Shown: positions 1 to 9,151 of the stretch, one piece after another | How positions within the stretch are numbered: position 1 is the first letter of the stretch | How the letters are laid out: each line of letters opens with the position of its first letter | Source of the DNA: an uncultured Opitutaceae bacterium | GTDB lineage: Bacteria; Verrucomicrobiota; Verrucomicrobiia; Opitutales; Opitutaceae | DNA length: 64,000 bases | Reading direction: 5' to 3' | Assembly (NCBI GenBank): GCA_937958045.1 | Contig: CALFXL010000003.1 | Coordinates: 4,110 to 68,109, forward strand | The notes under the pieces: generated by a model | Database searches by the model: none | Seen by the model: only the letters and a program-made list of their open reading frames with translations | What the model was told of the DNA's origin: nothing | Position numbers and translations under genes: made by a program

Positions 1-776
1 TCGTCACCGGTTTGCTCGATACGTTGAAACTCAACCAATCGCGCGGTGTCGCGGCGTCGCGTTTGTTCGAGACGGGCCGCATCTTTCTCGAGCGCGGTGA
101 TCAGCTCGTCGAGTGCGTCGCGGTCGCTTTTGTGATCGCGGAAAACGCCGATAAACGTTCCTGGCTCAAACGCGAGCTGGCCGATTTCTACACCGCGAAA
201 AATCTCGTCGGTACGCTCGCCGCGGCCGCAGGTATCGATCTCTCGCGCCAGCCGCTCGTCGCCGTCAACGACATCAATGCCTTCGGCTGGCAAGCGGGCC
301 ACTCCGCCTTGGCGGGCGATATCAAATACGGTTGGACCACACGCTTCGGTTTGCTCGATCTGGCCGCCGTCAAAGCCGCGGGTGTCGAAGGCAAAGTGTA
401 CGCCGGCCAGTTCGCGATCTTGCCGGAAAAACTCACCTCCGCGGAAACGCGTCGTCGTTATCAGCCGTTCAGCCTTTTCCCCGCCGCGTTGCGCGACCTT
501 GCGCTTGTGGTCGATGAGGCGCTGCCGGCTGCCGACGTCCAGAAAACGCTCGCGAAGATAGCCCGCGCGGCGGTTGGCAACGCGTTCGCGCTCGAAGGCG
601 TGGGCGTGTTCGACGTTTATCGCGGCAAGGGCCTGCCCGAAGGAAAGAAGAGTCTCGCATTCTCCTTCACCTTCCGCGCCGCCGATCGCACGTTGACCGA
701 CGACGAAGTGAACGCCGTCTTCAACAAAATCCAGGACGAGCTCACCAAATCCACGCCTTACCAGATCCGGAAATAA
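1..776 (+). CDS. pheT: Phenylalanyl-tRNA synthetase beta subunit, C-terminal part (5' end outside window)
   Basis: This is the last ~257 residues of PheT, which with PheS charges tRNA-Phe in the cytoplasm. The reading frame is open through the left edge of the window, so the gene is partial here. The visible part begins in the catalytic-like B-domain core (LDTLKLNQSRG, the region that precedes the N-R-G motif of the family). It ends in the anticodon-binding FDX-ACB domain, about the last 95 residues, beginning at RYQPFSLFPAALRDLALVVD and ending STPYQIRK. The stop is followed by a palindromic repeat and then gatC, so translation genes are grouped here. Assignment is firm. Confidence 0.95.
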   Translation, partial: VTGLLDTLKLNQSRGVAASRLFETGRIFLERGDQLVECVAVAFVIAENADKRSWLKRELADFYTAKNLVGTLAAAAGIDLSRQPLVAVNDINAFGWQAGHSALAGDIKYGWTTRFGLLDLAAVKAAGVEGKVYAGQFAILPEKLTSAETRRRYQPFSLFPAALRDLALVVDEALPAADVQKTLAKIARAAVGNAFALEGVGVFDVYRGKGLPEGKKSLAFSFTFRAADRTLTDDEVNAVFNKIQDELTKSTPYQIRK

Positions 777-780
777 TTTT

Positions 781-852
781 TAACCACAGAGACACAGAGC
801 TCACAGAGAGTCGGAAGGATTGTTCTCTCAGCCCTCTGTGCCTCGGTCGTTA
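781..852. repeat. Imperfect palindrome of the CCACAGAG/CTCTGTG type
   Basis: The left arm (781-799) reads taaccacagagacacagag. The right arm (about 832-852) contains ccctctgtgcctcggtcgtt, which is roughly its reverse complement. The element fills the pheT-gatC gap. Related arms occur at 42841-42951 and 52109, so this is a dispersed repeat and not a gene-specific operator. No coding potential was seen. Confidence 0.7.
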
Positions 853-870
853 GACAAACCCCCGCTGAAT

Positions 871-1161
871 ATGTCCGCGCCATCCGACCTCAACATCGAC
901 CACATCGCCACGCTCGCGCGCATCGAACTCACGCCCGAGGAAAAAACGAAATTCGCGGCGCAGCTCGGCGACGTGCTCGGCCACATCGAGCAGCTCAAGA
1001 AGATCGATGTCACCGGCGTCGAGCCGACCGCGCATGGTTTCCCGATCTACAACGTCTGGGCCGACGATATCCCGCAGCCGGGACTTCCCGTGGAGGTCGC
1101 GCTGAAAAACGCTCCGGCTCAGCGCAACAACATGGTTGTCGTTCCCAAGGTCGTCGAATGA
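871..1161 (+). CDS. gatC: Asp-tRNA(Asn)/Glu-tRNA(Gln) amidotransferase subunit C
   Basis: GatC is the small stabilising subunit of GatCAB, which converts misacylated Glu-tRNA(Gln) or Asp-tRNA(Asn) to the amide form. The 96-residue product has the typical family layout: an N-terminal helix starting DLNIDHIATLARIELTPEE and the conserved tail with A-P-A-Q-R-N-N-M-V-V-V-P-K-V. An upstream in-frame TTG at 820 is open, but ATG 871 gives the family's usual length. The gene lies 98 bp upstream of gatA and in the same direction. Confidence 0.95.
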   Translation: MSAPSDLNIDHIATLARIELTPEEKTKFAAQLGDVLGHIEQLKKIDVTGVEPTAHGFPIYNVWADDIPQPGLPVEVALKNAPAQRNNMVVVPKVVE

Positions 1162-1259
1162 TGACGCCGCGCAGCGACGATCAACAGCGTTCGCAAACGC
1201 CGGATCTTCGCACGCGCGGTTTAATTTAGCCGTTCACTCACCGCTACTCATTCTTCTCC

Positions 1260-2726
1260 GTGTCCTCCGAACTCATTTACCAGCCCATCTCCCAACTCGC
1301 CGAGCAGCTTGCGTCGACAAAGATTTCGTCGGTCGAGCTCACGCAGGCGGTCATCGCGCGCACGAAAGCAGTCGATTCTCAGGTGAAAGCGTTCAACTCG
1401 TTCGACGAGGCCGACGCGCTCGCGCAAGCCCGTGCCTCCGACGAACGCCGCGCCGCCGGGCAGGCGAGGGGACCGCTCGATGGCATTCCGATCGGGCTCA
1501 AGGATGTCATCGCCGTCGAAGGCCAGCCGCTCACCGCGTCGTCGAAGATGCTCGCGAACTTCGTTTCGCCGTACGATGCGACCGTGACGAAAAAACTGAA
1601 AAACGCGGGAGCCGTTTGTTGGGGTCGTCTCAACCTCGACGAGTTCGCGATGGGCTCGTCCACGGAAAACTCGGCGTTTCACACCACGTCGAATCCATAC
1701 GATCTGGAATGCGTGCCTGGCGGAAGTTCGGGCGGCAGCGCGGCCGCACTCGCCGCGGGTGAAGCGATCGCCACGCTCGGATCGGATACGGGCGGTTCCA
1801 TTCGTCAGCCTGCCGCGCTCTGCAATGTAGTCGGCCTCAAGCCCACGTACGGCCTCGTGTCGCGTTATGGATTGATCGCGTTTGCCTCGTCGCTCGATCA
1901 GATCGGTCCGTTCACGCGCACGGTGGAAGACGCCGCGATCACGCTTGGCGTCATCGCGGGACACGATCCGCTCGATTCGACTTCGTTCAAAGCGGACATC
2001 CCCGATTATCGCGCCGAACTTTCGAAGCGCAAAGGCCCGTGGAAGCTCGGCATTCCCAAAGAGTATTTTGGCGAAGGTCTCGATCCGGAAGTCGCTGCCG
2101 CCGTCGAAGCCGCGATCGATTTCTACAAGAAACAAGGCTGCGAGATTAAGCCCGTCTCACTCCCGCACACGGAGTACGGCGTGGGTGTTTATTACATCAT
2201 CGCGACGGCCGAGTGTTCGTCGAATCTCAGTCGTTACGACGGCGTGCGCTACGGACATCGCACCGCGAATCCGAAAGACATCAACGAGCTCTATTTCAAA
2301 TCGCGCGCCGAAGGTTTCGGAGCGGAAGTGAAACGCCGCATCATCCTCGGCACCTACGTGCTGAGCTCGGGTTATTATGACGCGTATTATCTGCGCGCGC
2401 AGAAAGTTCGCACGCTCATCCGTCAGGACTTCCTCAAGGCGTATGAGGAAGTGGATGCGATTCTCACGCCCACGACACCGACGCCTGCCTTCAAGAAAGG
2501 CGAAAAAGCCGCCAACCCGCTCGCGATGTATTTGAGCGACATCTACACGATCGGCGTGAACCTCGCGGGCCTGCCTGGTTTGAGCATCCCGTGTGGTTTC
2601 TCGAAGAGCGGCCTGCCGATCGGCCTGCAACTCATCGGCCAACCCTTTAAAGAAGCCGACCTCCTCGCCATCGCCCACACCTACGACCGCGCCCACGACT
2701 GGGCCTCGCGTCATCCCAATCTCTAA
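1260..2726 (+). CDS. gatA: Asp-tRNA(Asn)/Glu-tRNA(Gln) amidotransferase subunit A
   Basis: GatA is the amidase subunit that frees ammonia from glutamine for transamidation. The 488-residue protein shows the amidase-signature triad: the lysine in GIPIGLKDVIAVEG and the Ser-cisSer-Lys region with PGGSSGGSAAALAAGEAIAT followed by GSDTGGSIRQPA. The C-terminal GLPIGLQLIGQPF motif is also present. The start is a GTG at 1260, chosen because the N-terminus (SSELIYQPISQLAEQL) aligns with family starts and no better ATG lies upstream. It is the middle gene of gatCAB. Confidence 0.96.
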   Translation: MSSELIYQPISQLAEQLASTKISSVELTQAVIARTKAVDSQVKAFNSFDEADALAQARASDERRAAGQARGPLDGIPIGLKDVIAVEGQPLTASSKMLANFVSPYDATVTKKLKNAGAVCWGRLNLDEFAMGSSTENSAFHTTSNPYDLECVPGGSSGGSAAALAAGEAIATLGSDTGGSIRQPAALCNVVGLKPTYGLVSRYGLIAFASSLDQIGPFTRTVEDAAITLGVIAGHDPLDSTSFKADIPDYRAELSKRKGPWKLGIPKEYFGEGLDPEVAAAVEAAIDFYKKQGCEIKPVSLPHTEYGVGVYYIIATAECSSNLSRYDGVRYGHRTANPKDINELYFKSRAEGFGAEVKRRIILGTYVLSSGYYDAYYLRAQKVRTLIRQDFLKAYEEVDAILTPTTPTPAFKKGEKAANPLAMYLSDIYTIGVNLAGLPGLSIPCGFSKSGLPIGLQLIGQPFKEADLLAIAHTYDRAHDWASRHPNL

Positions 2727-2736
2727 AATCAAAGGA

Positions 2737-2844
2737 GTAGTTGGTGGTTAGGCATTGGTAGTTGGTCCAAGCCGCTCTTTTCGTGAACCAGCTCACATCC
2801 GCGTTCCTCCGCCACCAACTACTGATTACCAACTACAAACTACC
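2737..2844. repeat. Imperfect palindrome of the TAGTTGGT type
   Basis: The left arm (about 2737-2766) is built from repeated tagttggt/ggttagg units. The right arm (about 2812-2844) carries accaactactgattaccaac and is its approximate complement. It occupies the gatA-gatB gap. The structure is like the CACAGAG palindromes elsewhere in the window but with a different unit. It could fold as a long hairpin in the gatCAB transcript. Confidence 0.65.
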
Positions 2845-2866
2845 GCAGCAGCCTTTTGTTCGTCCC

Positions 2867-4324
2867 ATGAAATACGAAGCCGTCATCGGTCTTGAAGTTC
2901 ACGTCCAGATCAAGACCCGGTCGAAGATGTTCACCCGCGTCGCCGCCGGTTACGGTCACGACGAAAATACGCTGACGGATCCCGTCGTCCTCGCGCTGCC
3001 GGGCGTGCTGCCCGTCATGAACAAAGCCGCGCTCGACGCCATCATCAAAGCCGGCCTCATGCTCGGCTGCGAGATCGCGCCCGTGTGCAAATGGGACCGC
3101 AAAAACTATTTCTATCCCGATTCGCCCAAAAACTATCAGATCTCTCAATACGACCAGCCCATCTGCATCGGCGGTGCGGTCGAGATCGAGTTGCCCGGTC
3201 CGTCGCGCAACATCATGGGCGAGCACAAAAAGATCCCGCTCACGCGCATCCACCTCGAAGAAGACGTCGGCAAGCTGAACCATTTCGCGAACGATTCGCT
3301 CGTGGATTACAACCGCGCCGGCACGCCTTTGATGGAGATTGTATCCGAACCGGCAATACACTCCGCCGAGGAAGCGTATGCTTATCTCACCTCGCTGCGT
3401 CAGACCATGATCTATGGCGGCATCTCCGACTGCGACATGGAGAAGGGCCAGATGCGTTGCGATGCCAATATCTCCATTCGTCCCGTCGGTTCGACGGCGC
3501 TTGGCACCAAGGTGGAGTTGAAAAACCTCAACTCGATTTCCTTCGTGAAGGCCGGCATCGAGCACGAAATCAAGCGCCAGATCGCCGTCCTCGAAAGCGG
3601 CGGTACAATCGTGCAGGAAACGCGCGATTACGATGGACAGACCGGCGCGTCGCAGTCGCTGCGCACGAAAGAAATGGCGCATGATTACCGCTATTTCCCG
3701 GATCCCGATTTGATGCCCGTCAAAGTGGACGCCGAGTGGAAGGCGCGCATCCAGGCCGAGATTCCCGAACTGCCGTTCGACAAGCAGCGCCGTTTCCAGG
3801 AACAACTCGGCGTGCCCTACACGATTACCTCGGTGCTCGTGCCCGATCGCGAACTCAGTGACTTTTTTGAAGAAGCGGCCAATCTCGCCGGTCCTGGAAA
3901 AGCGCAGGCGGTGGGCAACTGGATCGTGAACGATCTGTTGCGCGAACTCGGTGCGGCGAAGATCGCGCTCGCCGATTCCAAAGTGAAACCGGCGCACATC
4001 GCCGCGCTCGTGAAACTCATCGATGCGGGCACCGTGCTCACCGCGGCCGCGCGCGAAGTTTTTTCCGAGATGTTTGCCACGGGCGATCAACCCGACGCCA
4101 TCGCCGAACGCAAAGGACTCAAAGCCGCGCCGACCGACGCCGGCGAACTCGAGCAGTGGTGCCGCGATGCGATCGCCGGCAATGCGAAGGCGCTCGCGGA
4201 GTTCAAGGGCGGCAAGGACAGCGCCATCAATGCGTTCAAGGGCCCGGTCATGAAGGCCGCCAAAGGCAAAGCGAATCCGAAGGCCGTGGACGAGATGCTG
4301 CGCAAGCTTCTCGCGTCGATGTGA
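2867..4324 (+). CDS. gatB: Asp-tRNA(Asn)/Glu-tRNA(Gln) amidotransferase subunit B
   Basis: GatB is the kinase/tRNA-binding subunit of GatCAB. The 485-residue product starts MKYEAVIGLEVHVQIKTRSK. It has the PETCH-like substrate region (DSPKNYQISQYDQPI), the conserved HLEEDVGKLNH and LVDYNRAGTPLMEIVSEP, and the C-terminal YqeY-like tail domain (roughly the last 150 residues). The frame is open to 2762, but that extension is translated repeat sequence, so ATG 2867 is preferred. Together with gatC and gatA it implies the indirect route to Gln-tRNA and/or Asn-tRNA. Confidence 0.96.
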   Translation: MKYEAVIGLEVHVQIKTRSKMFTRVAAGYGHDENTLTDPVVLALPGVLPVMNKAALDAIIKAGLMLGCEIAPVCKWDRKNYFYPDSPKNYQISQYDQPICIGGAVEIELPGPSRNIMGEHKKIPLTRIHLEEDVGKLNHFANDSLVDYNRAGTPLMEIVSEPAIHSAEEAYAYLTSLRQTMIYGGISDCDMEKGQMRCDANISIRPVGSTALGTKVELKNLNSISFVKAGIEHEIKRQIAVLESGGTIVQETRDYDGQTGASQSLRTKEMAHDYRYFPDPDLMPVKVDAEWKARIQAEIPELPFDKQRRFQEQLGVPYTITSVLVPDRELSDFFEEAANLAGPGKAQAVGNWIVNDLLRELGAAKIALADSKVKPAHIAALVKLIDAGTVLTAAAREVFSEMFATGDQPDAIAERKGLKAAPTDAGELEQWCRDAIAGNAKALAEFKGGKDSAINAFKGPVMKAAKGKANPKAVDEMLRKLLASM

Positions 4325-4428
4325 TCGCGCGCTGAAGCCACGAGAACATCTCTTCGGCGAACGAACGACGCTGCGCTAAATGCAGTTTCCGCCGTTGAGC
4401 GTGCTCCGTTTTTCTCGCCGACATTTTT

Positions 4429-5001
4429 ATGCAAAGTTCGTCGTCCGCTCCGAGATCGCAGCGTTCACTGTCCCAACTGATTTTCCTCAGCCGCTGGCTG
4501 CAGGCGCCGCTCTACCTTGGGCTTATCATCGCGCAAACGGTGTATGTCTATCGCTTCTGCGTGGAGCTCTGGCACCTGATCGGTTTCGCGTTGCTGGGTC
4601 ACGACGCGCCCGCCTCGGTGCTTTCATCGGTCAAAGACACCGAGACGATTGTGATGCTTTCGGTATTGGGCCTCATCGATGTCGTGATGATCGCGAACCT
4701 GCTCATCATGGTGATCGTCGGCGGCTATGAGACCTTTGTTTCGCGTCTCAATCTTGATGGTCATCCCGATCAGCCGGAGTGGTTGTCGCACGTGAATGCC
4801 GGCATCTTGAAGGTGAAGCTCGCGATGGCGCTCATCGGCATCTCGTCGATTCACCTCCTGAAGACGTTCATCAACGCTAATGATATCGGTGAGAAGGTGC
4901 TTCTCTGGCACGTATTGATCCATCTTACCTTTGTCGTGTCCGCTCTCGTGCTTGCGTGGATTGAACGCATCACCGGCAGTTCGGTGAACGCGCAGCACTG
5001 A
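4429..5001 (+). CDS. UPF0114 (YqhA family) inner-membrane protein
   Basis: A 190-residue multi-pass membrane protein that closely follows the Escherichia coli YqhA pattern: SRWLQAPLYLGLIIAQ near residue 20, LVMV-type segment IVMLSVLGLIDVVMIANLL, GGYETFVSRLNLD, and ISSIHLLKTFINAND with a final IHLTFVVSALVLAWIERIT. Three to four hydrophobic segments are visible. The family's biochemical role is not established. It is 15 bp upstream of the SDR gene in the same direction and may be co-transcribed with it. Confidence 0.9.
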   Translation: MQSSSSAPRSQRSLSQLIFLSRWLQAPLYLGLIIAQTVYVYRFCVELWHLIGFALLGHDAPASVLSSVKDTETIVMLSVLGLIDVVMIANLLIMVIVGGYETFVSRLNLDGHPDQPEWLSHVNAGILKVKLAMALIGISSIHLLKTFINANDIGEKVLLWHVLIHLTFVVSALVLAWIERITGSSVNAQH

Positions 5002-5015
5002 GCCGGACCGCTCAA

Positions 5016-5777
5016 ATGGCTCATTCCTCCGCACCATCGCGCATCGCCCTCGTCACTGGCGCCTCGAAAGGTCTCGGGCGCGCCATCGCCAAAAAACTCG
5101 CGGCCGAAGGCCATCGCGTGATCGCGAATTATTTCAGCTCGGCGAGTGAAGCGGAGGCATTGGTTGCGGAGATTTCTGCCGCCGGCGGACAAGCGCTCGC
5201 CGTTCGCGCGGATGTGCGCGATCCCTCGCAAATCGCCACACTGCTTCACGCCGCGCAGGAACATTTTGGTGGTACGGTCGAAGTCGTCGTCAACAACGCC
5301 ACGGGCCCGCAACCGATGAAAGCGATCGAGGACTACGCGTGGACCGAGTTTCAGGACCAGCTCGATTTCTTTGTGAAAGCGCCGGTCTTGATCGCGCAGG
5401 CGATGTTGCCGGCGATGAAAGCGGCGCGTTGGGGCCGCATCATCAACATCGGCAGCGAGGTGGTGGATCTGGGTAACGCCAACTTCAGCGCGTACGTCGC
5501 CGCCAAAGGGGCCATGCTCGGACTCACGCGCGCATGGGCGACCGAGTTTGGCCCGTGGGGCATCACGGTAAATCTTGTATCGCCCGGGTGGATACCGGTG
5601 GAGCGCCACGCGGACATTCCGCGCGCATCGATCGACGGATACGCGGCGCAGCTGCCGTTGAAACGAATCGGCACGCCTGAAGAAGTGGCCGATGCCGTCG
5701 CGTTTTTGGCGGGCGAGGGCGCTGCATTTGTCACCGGTCAGACGCTCGCGGTGAATGGAGGCAACACCTTCTCCTGA
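5016..5777 (+). CDS. SDR-family oxidoreductase, FabG-like
   Basis: A 253-residue classical short-chain dehydrogenase/reductase. The cofactor motif TGASKGLG is near residues 14-21, the structural NNA motif follows, and the catalytic Y160-x3-K164 pair lies in SAYVAAKGA, with the usual IINIGSE segment before it supplying the serine position. The C-terminal FVTGQTLAVNGG is typical of 3-oxoacyl-ACP reductase-like members. The substrate cannot be deduced. It is not next to other fatty-acid genes, so a FabG role in fatty-acid synthesis is not supported by context. Confidence 0.9.
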   Translation: MAHSSAPSRIALVTGASKGLGRAIAKKLAAEGHRVIANYFSSASEAEALVAEISAAGGQALAVRADVRDPSQIATLLHAAQEHFGGTVEVVVNNATGPQPMKAIEDYAWTEFQDQLDFFVKAPVLIAQAMLPAMKAARWGRIINIGSEVVDLGNANFSAYVAAKGAMLGLTRAWATEFGPWGITVNLVSPGWIPVERHADIPRASIDGYAAQLPLKRIGTPEEVADAVAFLAGEGAAFVTGQTLAVNGGNTFS

Positions 5778-5794
5778 CGGCGGTCCATCGCCGC

Positions 5795-6121
5795 ATGAAC
5801 TGTTATTCGCTTCTCCTCGGTGCAAGAAATACGCCGACGGCCGGAAAACGATTTTTGAAGAAGGATGATGCGCGGGTGCGCGCGATCACGGCGCGGCATT
5901 TTCCGGAGGGCTTCACGATATTGAGCGCGAAGGGTGGTTGGCAGGACCAAGAGCGCGGTGCGTTTATCGAAGAGGATTCGCGCCAGATCCTCATCACTAC
6001 GCGCAATCGCGCGAAGCTTCGCGCGTGGTGTCAGGAACTCGGCGCAGCGCTTCAACAAAAGGAACTGTTGGTTGTGGAGATCGGGCCGGCGTCCACGTTT
6101 CGCATCAAAGCGCGTCACTGA
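5795..6121 (+). CDS. Conserved hypothetical protein, 108 residues
   Basis: A small soluble protein 17 bp after the SDR stop. It carries FPEGFTILSAKGGWQDQE and EEDSRQILITT, a pattern reminiscent of DUF3574-like proteins, though the resemblance is by eye only. No signal peptide or metal motif is seen. The 3' end overlaps by 7 bp the 3' end of the convergent gene at 6115-6717. Function is unknown. Confidence 0.7.
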   Translation: MNCYSLLLGARNTPTAGKRFLKKDDARVRAITARHFPEGFTILSAKGGWQDQERGAFIEEDSRQILITTRNRAKLRAWCQELGAALQQKELLVVEIGPASTFRIKARH

Positions 6122-6717
6122 CCGCTCACGCGTGGAGCGCGTTTGCCGCGCGTGATCGCGCCGAGCACACGTTGGTACGGAAGTTCCGTGCCCGCTTGCG
6201 CGGCGCGCAGCAGCAACGCTCCACGACTCATGTCGCCGCGTCCGACGAAGTCCGCGGGAAACCAGAGCCGATCGCCAAAAGTCGCCAGCAACACGTCGCG
6301 ATATTTTGCCGTCGCGATGCTGCCGAGCAGCACGGCGCGACCATCGGGTTCGAGATGCCTCAAGAGTTTCTTTGCATCGCGCGTGAGCGGCTCGTGATAA
6401 CGCGGATCGTCTTCGTGAATATCCACCGCACCGAAAGCCAGCAGCTCGGTGGGCGTGACGAGGGTGCTGGGGTCCAACAAGCCGGCAGAAGGCGTGATCA
6501 CACGTACGACGGTGTCGTTGTCATCCGCCGCGAAACGCCGCGCGTAGGTGATCTTGCCGCGAAAATACAGGCCGCTCGCGAAAGCGAAGACATCGGCCAG
6601 CGGCAGGCCCGCGTGATGAAACCGCCGCGCCAGTGGAAACTGCGCCGCGGGATTCAGCAGCAGGCTCGCGCGCTGACCAGTGACCTTTGCCGGCGAAAGC
6701 AGGAACAGTTTTTTCAC
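6115..6717 (-). CDS. Conserved hypothetical protein, 200 residues
   Basis: A soluble protein with conserved-looking blocks: LFLLSPAKVTGQRASLLLNP at the N-terminus, FASGLYFRGKITYA, LLGSIATAKYRDVLL and FPADFVGRGDMSRGALLLR. These block features suggest a real conserved family that I cannot name. The start is GTG at 6717. An active-site reading is not possible from sequence alone. It is divergent from the exported hydrolase at 6916, with a 198-bp shared upstream region. Confidence 0.75.
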   Translation of the reverse strand: MKKLFLLSPAKVTGQRASLLLNPAAQFPLARRFHHAGLPLADVFAFASGLYFRGKITYARRFAADDNDTVVRVITPSAGLLDPSTLVTPTELLAFGAVDIHEDDPRYHEPLTRDAKKLLRHLEPDGRAVLLGSIATAKYRDVLLATFGDRLWFPADFVGRGDMSRGALLLRAAQAGTELPYQRVLGAITRGKRAPRVSGQ

Positions 6718-6915
6718 GGGAGAGCGGACCTTCGGCGATGACGTCGGTTCTGCATGAGTGTACGCAATTCTTCGCGATATTTGGCGGGCGTCGTCGTGAC
6801 GCCTTGCGGGCGATGTGTGGCGTGGAGCTTTACCGTCGCGCTTTGCTCAACAACGTGCGCAAGCGTGTGTCTGCGCCGGGTTGCCTCGCTGCGATTTCTA
6901 CGGCTGTCTGTTGGC

Positions 6916-9054
6916 ATGCTGTTATCGCCCCTTTGCCGCATCCGTACCTTGGTTTTGGTCCTCGCTGTCAGTTGCGGGCTTTCGCTTTTCGCTTCGGAGA
7001 AAAAGCCCGGCCCCTTCACCACGATGTTCTGGACGTGGCAGGACGACGCGATCGAGAACCCCGATGTGTTGCTCAAGCAACTCGCCGAGCTGAAGGCGGC
7101 GGGATTCGACGGACTGTTCGTGATGCCGCGTGCGACGCGTTATCAGATTTTCGACGACGAGATGATCGCGGCGGTGAAACTCGCGAGCGAGGCCTGTCGC
7201 CGCGAAGGCATCGAGTTTATCTGGGGGCCCGATCCGCGTTTTGGCGCGCATCACATCATCGCGAAGACCGGGTACGGCGCGGAAATTTTGCTCACCGGTC
7301 TCGATTTCCTCGGAAAAGTTCCGCCGGCCGGAAACAAACTCCCGCCCGACCGCGCGCTGCTCAACGAGTGCAAGGTCGAGAACGGCCGCTTCTCGCTTCG
7401 CTATAACTACCCGCAGAAACGCGATGTTCACATGCTGACCGAAGTCGGCCTTTGGCTGAACCCCATCGGCGTGGACAAGGTTTTCGCCTACCAGCGCAAA
7501 GATGGAAAAGTCGTCGCCTCGTCCGTCCGCGACATCAGCGGGCAGCATCATTTCTTCATCAACCGCAGTCTCTACTACGTTGAGGTGTTCGGAAAGCCCG
7601 ACCTGCCTCCCGGCGAATGGTGGGTGATCGCGTTTCCACGTTTCGCTTCGAATCTGTACGCCTTCGATGCGCCCGAACACGAAGCGGAGATGATGAAACT
7701 GCTCGATCGTTACCAAGCCGAGGGTATCCGCTTCGACGGCTTCTGGTGGGACGAACCAGGTTATTATCTCCAATTCGGCCACTACGCGATCAGCGAGCGG
7801 ATCTACCGCGATTTTCAGGCGAAGTATGGCTACGACCTCAAGGAACGACTCTACGCGCTGCTGCTCACGCTCGATGACGAAAGTCAGATGCGCGTGCGCG
7901 ACGACTATTTCCAGCTCGTGATGGATTATGTCTTCGGCGCCGAGGAGCGCATGTGGCGCGAAGGAGAAAAACGTTTCGGGCCGCTGCGCATGGGCATTCA
8001 CCAGAACTGGCACACGATTCCCGACAACATGTACCACGGCTCGGCCGACTACTGGCGCGGTCTTGCGGCCGTCGATGCCGGCTACACCGATGCGGGCAGC
8101 TTCGAGCGGTATTTCAAGTCCAGCTTGGCCGGCAAATACGAGCAGACTTCGTTCATGATTTTGGCGACGAGTCTCGCGAGGTATTCGAAAACCGGGCAGG
8201 CCTACTTCAATCAATGGGGCGTGAACTACGACGAGGCGGTGCCGGTTTACTGGAACGACCTGATGGCGCTCTTTTCGAATCAGTGGATCCAGCATTCTTA
8301 CGGCACGACCAAAGGCATTGGCGCCGGACGCGATTTCGGCCCCGGTTTCCCGAATCATCCGACGTGGTCCCTTTTGCCGAAACTCATCGAAAAGACCCGC
8401 CGCGTTCACGCCATCACAGGCTACCAACTTCCGGTCGCTGACGTCGCGGTGATCTGCCCGCTGGCTACGATGATGGTCGGGCGCGAACCGGAAAACGACG
8501 ACATCATGAGCAAGGTCAACCGCCTCGTCGGCGCGATGCCCGCCGCCGGCGTGCAGGTCGATTTTATCTCGGACAACTGGCTCGGCGACGCCGTCCTCGA
8601 GAATGGCCTGCTCAAGCTCGGCAGGCACAGTTACAAGGCCGTCGTGTTGCCGTGTGCCCGCGTGCTTACGGCGAAGGAATTTTCCGTTATTCAAAAACTC
8701 GTCGCCGCGAAATTCCCCGTTCACGTCGTCGATCAGGCGCCGGAGCTGACACTCGACGGCGAGCGTGTTTCGCTGTCGCTGCCGGTTGCGTTCAAAATCG
8801 AAGCCGATGCCACGGACCTTGTTTCCGCGATCGCGCGACTGAATCTGCCCTCGCCAGTCACCGCGCTTCCGGGGGCGTACGTCACCGCTATTCCAGCCGG
8901 CAACGACGATCTTCTCGTTTCTGTCATGCCGGTGACGCCGGGCGCCATGGTTTCCGGCGAGATTCTCTGCCGCGGGCAAACGGTTTTGGTGGAGCCGACG
9001 GATTCGCTCTCGATCTATCGCGTCGGAGCCGCCGGCGCGAAACGCGAGCTCTGA
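6916..9054 (+). CDS. Exported putative glycoside hydrolase, GH106-like TIM barrel
   Basis: A 712-residue protein with an N-terminal signal peptide (hydrophobic LVLVLAVSCGLSLFA, cleavage likely before SEKKPG). The N-terminal domain begins FTTMFWTWQDDAIENPDVLL, followed by LAELKAAGFDGLFVMPRAT. This resembles the start of GH106 alpha-L-rhamnosidases but is divergent. The middle contains FDGFWWDEPGYY, a plausible acid/base or nucleophile site. The C-terminal third looks like a class-I glutamine-amidotransferase/trimerisation-type fold (YKAVVLPCARVLTAKEF). The substrate is unknown. ATG 6916 is chosen over the upstream TTG/ATG codons because it starts the signal peptide. Confidence 0.75.
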   Translation: MLLSPLCRIRTLVLVLAVSCGLSLFASEKKPGPFTTMFWTWQDDAIENPDVLLKQLAELKAAGFDGLFVMPRATRYQIFDDEMIAAVKLASEACRREGIEFIWGPDPRFGAHHIIAKTGYGAEILLTGLDFLGKVPPAGNKLPPDRALLNECKVENGRFSLRYNYPQKRDVHMLTEVGLWLNPIGVDKVFAYQRKDGKVVASSVRDISGQHHFFINRSLYYVEVFGKPDLPPGEWWVIAFPRFASNLYAFDAPEHEAEMMKLLDRYQAEGIRFDGFWWDEPGYYLQFGHYAISERIYRDFQAKYGYDLKERLYALLLTLDDESQMRVRDDYFQLVMDYVFGAEERMWREGEKRFGPLRMGIHQNWHTIPDNMYHGSADYWRGLAAVDAGYTDAGSFERYFKSSLAGKYEQTSFMILATSLARYSKTGQAYFNQWGVNYDEAVPVYWNDLMALFSNQWIQHSYGTTKGIGAGRDFGPGFPNHPTWSLLPKLIEKTRRVHAITGYQLPVADVAVICPLATMMVGREPENDDIMSKVNRLVGAMPAAGVQVDFISDNWLGDAVLENGLLKLGRHSYKAVVLPCARVLTAKEFSVIQKLVAAKFPVHVVDQAPELTLDGERVSLSLPVAFKIEADATDLVSAIARLNLPSPVTALPGAYVTAIPAGNDDLLVSVMPVTPGAMVSGEILCRGQTVLVEPTDSLSIYRVGAAGAKREL

Positions 9055-9060
9055 TCCTCC

Positions 9061-9104
9061 ATGACAATTGTCTGACATCTGGCTGACGCCACCCTGACAA
9101 CTCG
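9061..9104. promoter_or_regulatory. Four tandem 11-bp direct repeats (OmpR/PhoB-type operator candidate)
   Basis: Four consecutive 11-nt units begin at 9061, 9072, 9083 and 9094. Each starts (A/C)TGAC followed by A or G. On the minus strand the cores read TGTCA/CGTCA, like the PhoB half-site core, with the exact 11-bp period used by winged-helix OmpR/PhoB regulators. The array ends 48 bp before the VWA gene, where it would overlap or abut the -35 region. An OmpR-type regulator is encoded in the same apparent operon (12778-13491), so autoregulation is a reasonable inference. Confidence 0.6.
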
Positions 9105-9151
9105 CGGCCGATTTTCGTGTGAAATGAGCGCGTCCCTAACGGACGTCTCTC

